Origin: Methylocella silvestris
GTDB taxonomy: Bacteria; Pseudomonadota; Alphaproteobacteria; Rhizobiales; Beijerinckiaceae
Direction: 5' to 3'
NCBI RefSeq assembly: GCF_002891535.1
Contig: NZ_PDZR01000011.1
Span: 60,883-124,882, forward strand
Length of the DNA: 64,000 nucleotides
Below, in pieces: positions 32,414 through 42,695 of the stretch (within the stretch, counting starts at the first letter, position 1; every line of letters starts with the position of its first letter). The notes beneath the pieces were generated by a model. It searched no databases. It worked only from the letters and a program-made list of their open reading frames with translations, and was not told the DNA's origin. The position numbers and the translations under genes are program-made.

Positions 32414-32853
32414 GGCGCATGGTCCGCGCCGGCGGCCGTCGCAACCAGCCGCAGCACCGTCTCGAAGGCCGCGCATGGCTCGTGCGCCAAAGTCGTGACG
32501 GCGCCGGAAACGGTCAGCCGCTCGGGGGCGCTGGAGCGCTTGAACTGGAGATCGAGGCGGTATTCGGCGTCAAGCGCGAGCGGGCGCTGATAGGAGAAGC
32601 TTTGCGCCTCATGCACCGGCAGGACGCCGCCGGGGCCGATCATGCGGCGCAACGTCGGGCGCACTTCGGGCAGGGTCAGCCAGCAGAACGGATATGTCAC
32701 CGGGATTTCCGAGCCGGGCGCGCCGGCCCCGGCTTCCTCCTCCAGAAAAGCGGCGCGCCGGAATGCGGCGACGCTTTCAGCGTCGGTCCGGACGCGAAGA
32801 TCCGGCAGCCGCGCCAGCGCCTCCTCGCCGGCTTCAGCGATCGCCGCCTGCAT
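32410..32853 (-). CDS. MaoC N-terminal-like hotdog protein, non-catalytic partner
   Basis: A 147-residue protein similar in layout to the N-terminal hotdog half of fused MaoC dehydratases: VTYPFCWLTLPEVRPTL, then HEAQSFSYQRPLALDAEYRLDL. It lacks the GDxNPxH catalytic motif. I infer that it is the substrate-binding partner of the adjacent catalytic MaoC. It starts at ATG 32853, sharing a base with the ketosynthase stop (TGATG). The frame open further left is ketosynthase shadow. Confidence 0.68.
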   Translation of the reverse strand: MQAAIAEAGEEALARLPDLRVRTDAESVAAFRRAAFLEEEAGAGAPGSEIPVTYPFCWLTLPEVRPTLRRMIGPGGVLPVHEAQSFSYQRPLALDAEYRLDLQFKRSSAPERLTVSGAVTTLAHEPCAAFETVLRLVATAAGADHAP

Positions 32854-34076
32854 CAGGCGGCCTCGGCGCGGCGTACGACAAGAGAGGCGTTGATGCCGCC
32901 GAAGGCGAAGGAATTGCTCATCGCGGTGCGAATCGGCATCGGCCGCGCCTCGTTCGGCACCGCGTCGACCGGACATTTGACGTCGGGCTCGCGCCAATTG
33001 ATGGTCGGCGGCGCGATGCTATTGCGCACGGCGCCGATGGTGACGACAAGCTCCAGCGCGCCGCCGGCGCCGAGGCCGTGTCCATGGATCGGCTTGGTCG
33101 AGGACACCGGCAGTTGCGGCGCCCGCGCGCCGAACACCATGCCAAGCGCCTCGGCTTCGGTGATGTCGTTCACCGTCGTGCCAGTGCCATGGGCGTTGAT
33201 GTAATCGATCTCGTCGATGGCGACGCCAGCGTCGCGCAAAGCCTCGCTCATGCAGGCCGCGGCTCCCTTGGCGTCTGGCCGAACCTGATCCTTGGCGTCG
33301 GCGGTGGTCCCATATCCCGCGAGTTCGGCGAGCGGAACCGCGCCGCGCGCGAGCGCCATGTCTTCGGCTTCAAGGATGAAGACCGCTGCTCCGGTGCCGA
33401 GAATCATGCCGTTGCGGCCCTTCGAGAAGGGGCGGCAGACGTCCGGGGTCAGGACGCGCAGAGCCTCCCAGGCGAGCAGCGCGCTGTTGGTGATGCAGTC
33501 TTCCGTGCCGCCGACGATGGCGCGATCGATCACGCCCCAGCGAATCAGCTGCGCCGCGATGCCGATCGCCTGCGTCGCCGAGGAGCAAGCGCTCGCCACC
33601 GCAAAGCAGGGGCCGGTCGCGCCATAGCGGATGCTGACATTTGAGGGCGGCGAACTCGGGATCAGCCGCGGTATTGTGAGAGGCGCCGGGCGCCCCTGCT
33701 CCACCAGCGCGAGAAAAAGCCCGTCTTCCAGCGTATGCATGCCGCCGACGCCAGTGCCGATGATCGAGGCCGTGCGCGGCCCCATCGGTTCGTCGCGCGA
33801 GAGCCCGGCCTGGGCCACGGCCTCGTCCGCCGCCGTCAGAAGAAATTGCGTGACCGGATCGCAAAAGGGGAGCAGCGCGGCCTCAAGATGCGCCGCGGGA
33901 TCGAAGTCCCGCACCTGAGCGGAGATCTTGATGCGTCCGCGATAGGGCCGGTTGAACTGGGTTTCGGAGACGCAGGAGCGGCCGTCGCGCGCCGCGCGCC
34001 ACAAGGCGTCCGCGCCAATGCCTGCTGCAGATACGGCGCCCATGCCGGTGACGACGACCCGCCTCTGGTTGTTCAT
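32853..34076 (-). CDS. Beta-ketoacyl-ACP synthase (FabF-like)
   Basis: A 407-residue thiolase-fold condensing enzyme with a complete Cys-His-His triad: Cys164 in VASACSSATQ, His in NAHGTGTTVND, and His in TKPIHGHGLGAGG. It extends acyl-ACP using malonyl-ACP. Its stop is coupled to the small hotdog gene, and the ACP gene ends 1 bp before its start. No acyltransferase is present, so malonyl groups would come from the housekeeping FabD. This is a second, dedicated ketosynthase rather than the housekeeping fabF (not with fabG or fabH). Confidence 0.9.
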   Translation of the reverse strand: MNNQRRVVVTGMGAVSAAGIGADALWRAARDGRSCVSETQFNRPYRGRIKISAQVRDFDPAAHLEAALLPFCDPVTQFLLTAADEAVAQAGLSRDEPMGPRTASIIGTGVGGMHTLEDGLFLALVEQGRPAPLTIPRLIPSSPPSNVSIRYGATGPCFAVASACSSATQAIGIAAQLIRWGVIDRAIVGGTEDCITNSALLAWEALRVLTPDVCRPFSKGRNGMILGTGAAVFILEAEDMALARGAVPLAELAGYGTTADAKDQVRPDAKGAAACMSEALRDAGVAIDEIDYINAHGTGTTVNDITEAEALGMVFGARAPQLPVSSTKPIHGHGLGAGGALELVVTIGAVRNSIAPPTINWREPDVKCPVDAVPNEARPMPIRTAMSNSFAFGGINASLVVRRAEAA

Positions 34077-34077
34077 T

Positions 34078-34347
34078 TTATGATTTTTCTTTGATGATAT
34101 AGGCCGCGATGGCGTCGATCAGGCTTTTGATGTCCTTGGCCTCGTGGAACGGGCCGTCCATCGGAATATAGACGTCAAATTTATCTTCGATGGCCGTCAG
34201 AATCATCACGATGTCGATCGATTTGAGGTCCAGGCTTTCAATCGTCGCGTCGGGCGTGACTTTCTCCCGATCGATCATGCCTTCCTTGACGATGACGTCG
34301 ATAATCTGATTGACGAGCTCGGTTTGATCGAGATCCTTCGTTTCCAC
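34078..34347 (-). CDS. Acyl carrier protein, dedicated
   Basis: An 89-residue acidic ACP with the phosphopantetheine serine in LDLKSIDIVMIL. The usual DSL is replaced by a DLKS-I-D pattern, placing it apart from housekeeping AcpP (GADSLD). The C-terminal helices FDVYIPMDGPFHEAKDIKSLI are longer than in AcpP. It is the first gene of the ACP-KS-MaoC-MaoC-SDR operon, preceded by ~390 bp without a gene. Confidence 0.88.
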   Translation of the reverse strand: METKDLDQTELVNQIIDVIVKEGMIDREKVTPDATIESLDLKSIDIVMILTAIEDKFDVYIPMDGPFHEAKDIKSLIDAIAAYIIKEKS

Positions 34348-34743
34348 CGATGACTCCTAAGCGTCCAAAATTGCGCTCGTCCAGAGCCTCAGACGTTCAA
34401 GTTTAAACGCCGGACGCCCCAAACCTTTTGTTTGCCGCATCTTAGCGACCCCAAGCGTCTCCGCCTGGCTGTTCCGTGCTCTCGGCCGACGCAAAAGCCA
34501 AAGCGCCGCGAAGGGATCGATCGCGCCGCTCCGGGCAAAGCCGGAGGAGGGCGAACCGAGCACAATCAGCCGCCAAGCGTCAACCTCTTGCGCCGCTTGC
34601 GCTGCCTGGCGTTTGCGCCGTCAGGGACGCAGCACATGCGCGCCGCAGCCTGAGCCGATTTGGTTGGTTACGCCAAACGGACGCGAAAATAAAGGGCGGC
34701 GGATCATGCGAGGGCTTATGGCGCGCCGGCCAACGCCCATTGG
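34348..34743. other. Intergenic region upstream of the ACP operon
   Basis: 396 bp between the ACP start and the L,D-transpeptidase stop, both on the minus strand. It must contain the ACP operon promoter, but no consensus pair could be placed. Open frames across it have no ribosome site or family match. No hairpin with a T-run was found. Confidence 0.5.
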
Positions 34744-35334
34744 TCAGGGAATCGCGACCACGCGGGTTCCAACGCGGACCCGCCCGAAAAGGTCGACGAC
34801 GTCCTCATTCAGCATTCGGATGCAGCCGTAGGAAGCGGCGGCCCCGATCGATTTTCGCATGCTCGCCGTCGTGCCATGAATGGCGACCTCCGAGAGGGAC
34901 AGCGTCAGCGCCGCGGCGCCCATCGGATTACGCGGCGACCCGCCCGGGATCATGGCCGGAAAATTCGGATGATCGCGACGCACGTCCGCCGGGGCCGACC
35001 ACGACGGCCGCATGTACTTGCCCTCTATCGTGGCCTCGCCCTGCCAGGCCTTGCCGCTCCTGCCGATGGCGACGGGGTAGCGGATCGCCCGTCCATCGCC
35101 GGTGACGAGATAAAGCTTCCGTTCGCTCTGCTTGATGACGATCATCCCGGCCGGATAGGGCTGAGGGAAGGCGACGATTTCGCGCGCAAACGCTTCCGAT
35201 TGTGGCTGTAGAAGGAGGGCGGCAAACGCCGCTGCAACCGCCGTTGCGAGTCGCGTAGGGAAAAGAATGAAAGAACCAGCGCGTGGAGAAATTGACCGTA
35301 AGGGTTGATCGCAGCCGAAGCGCTTCTTGCTCAT
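34744..35334 (-). CDS. L,D-transpeptidase (YkuD family)
   Basis: A 196-residue exported enzyme that makes 3-3 crosslinks in peptidoglycan or attaches proteins to it. A hydrophobic N-terminal segment (residues ~24-50) looks like a long signal or anchor. The YkuD catalytic motif is HGT at 153-155 and SYGCIRM with Cys171 and Arg173. The start at 35334 (MSKKRFGCDQP) is preferred to the ATG at 35409. Single gene on the minus strand. Confidence 0.88.
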   Translation of the reverse strand: MSKKRFGCDQPLRSISPRAGSFILFPTRLATAVAAAFAALLLQPQSEAFAREIVAFPQPYPAGMIVIKQSERKLYLVTGDGRAIRYPVAIGRSGKAWQGEATIEGKYMRPSWSAPADVRRDHPNFPAMIPGGSPRNPMGAAALTLSLSEVAIHGTTASMRKSIGAAASYGCIRMLNEDVVDLFGRVRVGTRVVAIP

Positions 35335-35625
35335 TGCCGCCTGCCGATGTTGCCGAATCGGACGTTCCGGGCTTGCGCCTCGCGCCCGATTCGAGGTTAC
35401 CGGCAACATGGTTAACCAAGCCTAAAGAACCCCCAAAACAGCGGGCCGAAGGCGAGAATCGGCATTTTGGAGGCTATTTCGCCGGCATTCGGGCGTGGCA
35501 AGCAGCGCGGACGCCAAGGCGGCGCGAGGAACTCGACTCAGCAGTAGGGCGCCAGACGCTCAGCATGAACGTCCAACGCCCCGTTCTGTCTGCGGCGCCG
35601 AGCGCGAGCGCCCGGCGGAGAAATT

Positions 35626-37563
<1,938 letters not shown>

Positions 37564-37809
37564 GTGCGTAATCCTCCCAGGCAGCGCTTTTTTGGGGCGC
37601 CTTCCTCAAATCAACTGGATCACGATGAGCCTGGATCGTTCAAATTCAGGCTTGCAAATGTGATCGATGGAAATCCTTTAAGAGCGGGATGCGGCGGACG
37701 ACCCTTCCCGCACTTTCTCGTCCGGTTCAGTATGCGCCTTGGGCGCCAATCCTCCTAAGCGGATCAAGCGTTCTTCTCATCAAGGCGTTCGGCGCCTTGG
37801 CAATTGTTT

Positions 37810-38493
37810 TTATGGGCAATCTTTCTGAACTTTGTCCAATGCCTGCGATATCCCCGAAAGGGAGTAGGTATCCGTCGTCACATTGCCCTTTACGGACGGC
37901 GCCTTGACGATCAGCTTCGAGCCTTTTTTGAGCGCTTCGACGAACTGCGTCTCTTCCGCCGGATTTTTGATCCAGGCGTTGGCGCCCTTGGCGACGAGAT
38001 TGAAATTCGCGCCGCCGATGTCAGCCCGCGCGTCGGCGCCCTCCTTGACGGCAAAGCCCATGATGATCGAGACTTCGTTGCGCACCTTCTCGGCCGGCCG
38101 GTTCGAGATGAACACATAGGCCGGGTCGCGCTTCAAGGCGGCGGGCGCCCGCTCCTTCGGCGTCGCCAGCGCATAGCAGGTCTTGTCCTTGGCGCCCTCG
38201 GCGAGAAACGCGCCCCAGTCGCCATAGGAGCCGACCTGCACCGGCTTGCCGGGTTTCTTGGCCTCGCCCGGTTTCGCGTCGCCCGTCTTGGCGGCGCTCT
38301 TTTTGGCGTCGGCTTTTTTTGTCTCATCCGCTTTGGGATCGGTCTGTCTCGCCTCGAACCAGCGTCCCGGGGCGTCCGCGCTCAACTTACCCTGCTCTTG
38401 GCTCGGGCCGGCGGCGATCGCCGCAAGGCAGAGAGCCGGCGCAAAAATTCCGGCGAGAGCCAGCGCCGCGCCGGGAAGGAAACGGAAAATCAT
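37810..38493 (-). CDS. IalB-family exported protein (second of three)
   Basis: A 227-residue exported protein. A signal peptide covers residues ~1-28, then a Lys/Ala-rich hinge with repeated KKADAKKSAAK-type charge clusters (about residues 55-82), then an IalB-like domain starting YGDWGAFLAEG and holding the cysteine of KTCYALATPKERAP. It has only one cysteine there and one near the C-terminal end (KDCP), unlike the 21-kb copy. The hinge may span part of the periplasm; that is an inference. Confidence 0.75.
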   Translation of the reverse strand: MIFRFLPGAALALAGIFAPALCLAAIAAGPSQEQGKLSADAPGRWFEARQTDPKADETKKADAKKSAAKTGDAKPGEAKKPGKPVQVGSYGDWGAFLAEGAKDKTCYALATPKERAPAALKRDPAYVFISNRPAEKVRNEVSIIMGFAVKEGADARADIGGANFNLVAKGANAWIKNPAEETQFVEALKKGSKLIVKAPSVKGNVTTDTYSLSGISQALDKVQKDCP

Positions 38494-38661
38494 GCTCGAG
38501 GAGGCTCCCTGCGGTCGGCGGCGAGAATGCGAACGCCACGCTTATAGGACGGGAGCCTCACCGGGGAAAGAGAGCAAAGCGGAGCCGCTGGAACTATTGC
38601 ATGGCCAAAGCCCGCCCGATCCGCGCGGCCTTCATCAGCCAGACGCCCCTCGGGCGGCCTT

Positions 38662-39435
38662 TCAAAGGCCCGCCGTCTTGGCCGCCCCGAGGATCGCGCC
38701 GGGCCGCTGCAGCGACCCTTTCTGGACGAAAATAACATAGCCTTCGCCGTCATCGCGCGCGTCGGGCGCGTGGAAGGTTGCGGCGGCGCCGTCCCAGACG
38801 CCGATCTCATCCATGCCCCGGACGACATTGGTATAGGTCACGTTGCGGCCCGCGTTCTCGCCGCGGCCGATATGCACGGTGCGCGAACGCAGCACGCGCA
38901 AGGCGATCACGACGGCAGGGCCTCCCGCCCCCTCGCCCACCTCGACCGCCAGCGCGCCATTGGCCTGCGTCAGCCGAACCGGAACGGTCATCGCGCCGTC
39001 CCGGCTGCGGGCGGAAGCGAGCGCGGCGTCGATTTCCTTGCGATCGCTGCCGACGGCCCCCTGCAATCCGTCGACGATGATCTGCGGCGTATAGGCGTGC
39101 TGCTCTCCGAGCTTCGCCGCATAGGCCCTCTGCCGCGCGACAAAAACCGGCGAGGCCATGGTGTCCTTCCAGCCGATATAGTCCCAATAGTCGACCGGAA
39201 AGGAAACCGCGACGACGTCAGGCTTTCGCGCCAGGGCGGCGAGCAACGCATCGGCCGGCGGACAAAAAGAACAGCCCTGGCTTGTAAAAAGCTCCAGGGT
39301 GGAAGCAATAACGGGAGGAGAGGCGACCGCTGTGTCGACCGCCCCGCCTGCCGCAACGATAAAGAACGCACCAAGGAAGTGTCGCGGCAAGGCGCTGTAT
39401 AGAGAGATCAAGGGTAAGCTTTTCACAAATCCCAT
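38662..39435 (-). CDS. DUF1223 thioredoxin-like secreted protein
   Basis: A 257-residue protein with an N-terminal signal or anchor (residues ~8-38) and a thioredoxin-like N-terminal half. The CxxC is Cys55-x-x-Cys58 in FTSQGCSFCPPADALL, followed by PVDYWDYIGWKD, the signature of DUF1223. The C-terminal half is beta-rich. The family is common in alphaproteobacteria with unknown role; a periplasmic redox function is plausible from the CxxC. Confidence 0.85.
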   Translation of the reverse strand: MGFVKSLPLISLYSALPRHFLGAFFIVAAGGAVDTAVASPPVIASTLELFTSQGCSFCPPADALLAALARKPDVVAVSFPVDYWDYIGWKDTMASPVFVARQRAYAAKLGEQHAYTPQIIVDGLQGAVGSDRKEIDAALASARSRDGAMTVPVRLTQANGALAVEVGEGAGGPAVVIALRVLRSRTVHIGRGENAGRNVTYTNVVRGMDEIGVWDGAAATFHAPDARDDGEGYVIFVQKGSLQRPGAILGAAKTAGL

Positions 39436-39638
39436 TGATCAGGCCACTGTCCTATCGAAGCTTTGTTAAGCGGGAGGATGATTAGCGGGACTCTAGAGGA
39501 CGACGCCGCACGCGCCAGTCAAATCCTGTTTACCGTACAGCCTACACGAGCACAAATGGAGTTGTCGCGGAGCCGCTTTCTTCGGCGCGCCGGATCGTTT
39601 ATTGCCTTGAGCGATCCTTTCTGGCTGGAGCCCCGAGC

Positions 39639-40286
39639 ATGACCTTTTTTGAGAATGCCGCGCAAAATCTTTCGGCGGGCGAATCCCTCGGGATGCGGGC
39701 GCGGAAAGTCATGTCCGCTCTGGCGCTCGTGACGCTTGGCCTCTTGCTGTCCGGCTGCGGCTACAACACGATCCCAACCCTTGAGGAACAGGCCAAAGCC
39801 AGATGGGCCGAGGTGCAGAACCAGTATCAGAGGCGCGCCGACCTTGTCCCCAATCTGGTCGCGACGGTTCAGGGCTTCGCCAAGCAGGAACGCGAAACGC
39901 TGACCGCCGTCGTCGAAGCAAGAGCCAGGGCGACGTCGGTCACGATCGACGCCTCGCAGCTGACCGACCCCGAGAAAGTGCGCCAGTTCCAGGAGGCGCA
40001 AACGCAATTATCGGGCGCGCTCGGACGCCTGCTCGCCGTCAGCGAGAATTATCCCGATCTCAAATCGAACCAGAACTTTCTCGCCCTCCAATCGCAACTC
40101 GAAGGAACCGAGAACAGGATCGCCGTCGCCCGTCGTGACTACATTGAAGCGGCGCGCGAATTCAACACCGCGCTGCGGACTTTCCCGACGCTGCTTTGGG
40201 CGAAGACGGTTTTCGCCGGCAAGCAGCCGCTGGCCCCGTTCGCCGCGAGCGACGCCGCGCAGACCGCTCCGCAAGTCAAGTTTTGA
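39639..40286 (+). CDS. lemA: LemA-family lipoprotein
   Basis: LemA protein of 215 residues from ATG 39639 (GGAG 8 nt upstream). A lipobox LLLSGC sets Cys40 as the likely acylated residue; ATG 39693 would give a more standard 21-residue signal. The mature part is helical with the family's QYQRRADLVPNLVATVQGFA and NRIAVARRDYIEAAREFN motifs. LemA is usually encoded beside TPM-domain membrane proteins, as here. Its biochemical role is not settled. The stop overlaps the next gene by 4 bp. Confidence 0.88.
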   Translation: MTFFENAAQNLSAGESLGMRARKVMSALALVTLGLLLSGCGYNTIPTLEEQAKARWAEVQNQYQRRADLVPNLVATVQGFAKQERETLTAVVEARARATSVTIDASQLTDPEKVRQFQEAQTQLSGALGRLLAVSENYPDLKSNQNFLALQSQLEGTENRIAVARRDYIEAAREFNTALRTFPTLLWAKTVFAGKQPLAPFAASDAAQTAPQVKF

Positions 40287-41230
40287 CGCGATTTTTATCC
40301 TTTGAGGCGAAGCGGCCGGGCGCCTTCCGCCCAGCCGCCTGCTTGACTTTTGCTCCGGGCTTTTCCCGCCGCCATCGCGCCGCGCCCGCCTTGCTCCGCG
40401 CCTTTCTGTGTCTTGGAGCCTTTTTTTGCGCGAGCCTCGCGCTCGCCTTTAATTTTCCGGCGCTGACGGGGCGCGTCGACGATGCGGCCAATATCATTCC
40501 GGCGCAGACCAAAGCAGCGATCGAACAGAAGCTCGCGACGCTCGAGCAGAAATCCGGCATTCAACTGGTCGTGGCGACGGTCTCTTCTCTCGATGGCGCG
40601 GAGATCGAGCCCTACGCCAATGCGCTCTTCCGCGAATGGAAACTCGGCGAGCGCGCCAAGAACAATGGCGTGCTGATGCTCGTTGCGCCCAATCAGCGGA
40701 GAGTCCGGATCGAGGTCGGCTACGGGCTCGAGGGAACGCTGACCGACGCGCTGTCTCGAATCATTATCGCCAACGCCATGGCCCCCCGCTTCAAGACTGG
40801 CGATTTCGGCGGGGGCATCGAGCGCGGCGTCGACGACGTCATCACCGTGCTCACAACGGATTCGGCCGAATGGGAAAAACGGCCGGATTTGCGGCTCGAC
40901 AGCGCCCAATCCGGCGCCGATTCCATCGCCCCCTGGCTGGTTTTAGGCCTGTTCGTCCTCATTGTTTTTCTCATTTTGCGCACGCCACGCGCCGGACGCG
41001 GGGCCGCAGCCGCGGATGACCCGCGATGGGGCGGCGGTCGGCAGGCACAAAACCAGAGGTCTCAGGGCAATGCGGCGTTCTGGCTCAATCTTCTTTCCGC
41101 CCTGATCAATATATTGGCTTCATCCGGCCGCGGCGGCCGGGGCGGCGGAGGAGGCGGATTTTCGGGCGGAGGCGGCTTTTCCGGCGGCGGCGGCTCGTCC
41201 GGCGGCGGCGGCGCATCGGGGAGCTGGTAA
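40283..41230 (+). CDS. TPM-domain (YgcG-like) membrane protein with Gly-rich tail
   Basis: A protein of about 315 residues if it starts at TTG 40283, which overlaps the lemA stop (TTGA). No ATG precedes the domain, so other non-ATG starts are possible. It has a signal or anchor ending in SLALAFNFP, then a TPM domain (LTGRVDDAANIIPAQTKA to VGYGLEGTLTDALSR), a membrane helix (PWLVLGLFVLIVFLIL) and a C-terminal tail of GGG-F/S repeats ending GASGSW, as in YgcG proteins. Probably works with LemA at the inner membrane. Confidence 0.85.
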   Translation: MTRFLSFEAKRPGAFRPAACLTFAPGFSRRHRAAPALLRAFLCLGAFFCASLALAFNFPALTGRVDDAANIIPAQTKAAIEQKLATLEQKSGIQLVVATVSSLDGAEIEPYANALFREWKLGERAKNNGVLMLVAPNQRRVRIEVGYGLEGTLTDALSRIIIANAMAPRFKTGDFGGGIERGVDDVITVLTTDSAEWEKRPDLRLDSAQSGADSIAPWLVLGLFVLIVFLILRTPRAGRGAAAADDPRWGGGRQAQNQRSQGNAAFWLNLLSALINILASSGRGGRGGGGGGFSGGGGFSGGGGSSGGGGASGSW

Positions 41231-41838
41231 TGATTTTATCGCGAGACGACCAGCGCCGCGTCAATGCAGCCATCACCGCCGCCGAACGGCAAACGAGCGG
41301 CGAGATCGTCTGCGTGCTGGCGCGGGCCTCGTCCGATTATCTCACCTACGCCGTCGCCTGGTCGGCGCTGATGGCGCTCGCCGTCCCCTGGGCGCTGATC
41401 GCGGCCACGGATTTTTCGGTGCAGCGCATCCTTTTGATCCAGACCGTGGTCTTCGCCGCGCTGTATCTGATTTTTTCGATCGGCCGCCTCCGCCCGCTGC
41501 TGGCGCCGCGTGGCCTGCGCCGCCAGCATGCGCATCGGGCCGCTCTCGAGCAATTCGTGACGCGAGGGCTGGCCCGCAAGGACAATCACGCCGGCGTGCT
41601 CATATTCGTATCGCTCGCTGAGCATTACGTGCGCGTGGTGGCCGATGACGGCATCGCCGCAAAGGTCGACAAGGCCGTCTGGCAAAGCGCGGTCGACCAT
41701 TTGTTGCAAGGCATTCGCGAGGACGACCTCGCCGCCGGCTTCATCAAGGCGATCGAGCAATGCGGCGCAGCGCTCGCCGAGCATTTCCCAGCCGCAGAGG
41801 GCGGCGTTGATTTGCCCGACCGGATCTATGAGATCTGA
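41230..41838 (+). CDS. TPM-domain membrane protein, first of two similar copies
   Basis: A 202-residue protein starting MILSRDDQRRVNAAI, with two adjacent membrane helices (residues ~44-80) inserted within a TPM-type domain (SGEIVCVLARAS ... GVLIFVSLAEHYVRVVADDGIA). It shares one base with the previous stop (TAATG). The gene at 41985 has the same architecture and many identical residues, so the pair arose by duplication. Function unknown, in the LemA-TPM group. Confidence 0.82.
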   Translation: MILSRDDQRRVNAAITAAERQTSGEIVCVLARASSDYLTYAVAWSALMALAVPWALIAATDFSVQRILLIQTVVFAALYLIFSIGRLRPLLAPRGLRRQHAHRAALEQFVTRGLARKDNHAGVLIFVSLAEHYVRVVADDGIAAKVDKAVWQSAVDHLLQGIREDDLAAGFIKAIEQCGAALAEHFPAAEGGVDLPDRIYEI

Positions 41839-41984
41839 ACCGGCGGGCGGCGTCGCGGCTGTTCGGAGCCGGGCGCCATCCAAAAGTCAGCAACTTTTGC
41901 GAAGAGACGATTGCAACTTGGAATCGATCGCGTTCCCAATTCCGCGCTTTTGCAATCCAAAGTCAGCTTGATCGGAGAGCATGC

Positions 41985-42695
41985 ATGATTTTGTCCGATG
42001 AGGATCAAGCCCGCATCAATGCGGCGATCGCCGCCGCCGCGCCGAAGACCAAGGGCGAGATCTTCTGCGTGCTGACCCCCTCGTCCGAGGAATATGCGAT
42101 CTATGGGCTCGCCTGGTCGGCGCTGGCCGCGCTCGCTCTCGCCGTCCTGCTGGCGGCGACGACGCATCTTGCTCCGCTGCCGCTCGTGCTCATACAGATC
42201 TTCGTCTGCGCGGCGCTCTATATCCTGTTGTCCGTCTTTGGCCTTGCGCCTCGTCTCGCGCCCTATGTCCATGTCCGCCACGAACATGCGCACCGCTACG
42301 CGATGGAGCAGTTCATCTGCCATGGGCTGACGCGCAAGCAAAATCCTGCCGGCGTGCTGATCTTCGTGTCGCTTGCGGAAAATTATGCGCGCGTCATCGC
42401 CAGTGAGGGCATCGCGGAAAAAGTCGACAAGCCGCTTTGGGGCGGAGCGCTGAACTCCCTTTCGCAAGGCATGCGCGGCGGCGATCTTGCGACCGGTTTC
42501 GTCGAAGCGATCGAACAATGCGGCGCGCTGCTCGCCGAGCATTTCCCAGCGGAAAAGGGCGACGTCGCGGTGAAGCATGAAATCTATGTGCTGGGACGCC
42601 CCAAGCGGCGCATCCTGGCGCGCCTGCTCGCCCGGCTTTTACCGGCCGCGCGCGGCGGCGAGCACCGAGACGCTGGCCCGCCCGTCCGGGGCTAG
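41985..42695 (+). CDS. TPM-domain membrane protein, second copy
   Basis: A 236-residue relative of the preceding gene, starting MILSDEDQARINAAI. The helix pair and the segment GVLIFVSLAENYARVIASEGIAEKVDK align residue for residue with the first copy. It has an additional basic C-terminal tail (KRRILARLLARLLPAARGG). The last 57 bp overlap the end of the convergent lytic transglycosylase gene. It is separated from the first copy by 146 bp. Confidence 0.8.
   Translation: MILSDEDQARINAAIAAAAPKTKGEIFCVLTPSSEEYAIYGLAWSALAALALAVLLAATTHLAPLPLVLIQIFVCAALYILLSVFGLAPRLAPYVHVRHEHAHRYAMEQFICHGLTRKQNPAGVLIFVSLAENYARVIASEGIAEKVDKPLWGGALNSLSQGMRGGDLATGFVEAIEQCGALLAEHFPAEKGDVAVKHEIYVLGRPKRRILARLLARLLPAARGGEHRDAGPPVRG

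Noticed and set aside
34476..35105. 209-residue plus-strand frame covering the gap before the L,D-transpeptidase
   Set aside because: Overlaps the transpeptidase antisense, with Arg/Pro-rich low-complexity product.
37781..37799. CAAGGCG/CGCCTTG hairpin near the IalB gene end
   Set aside because: No T-run directly after the stem on either strand, so it is not called as a terminator.
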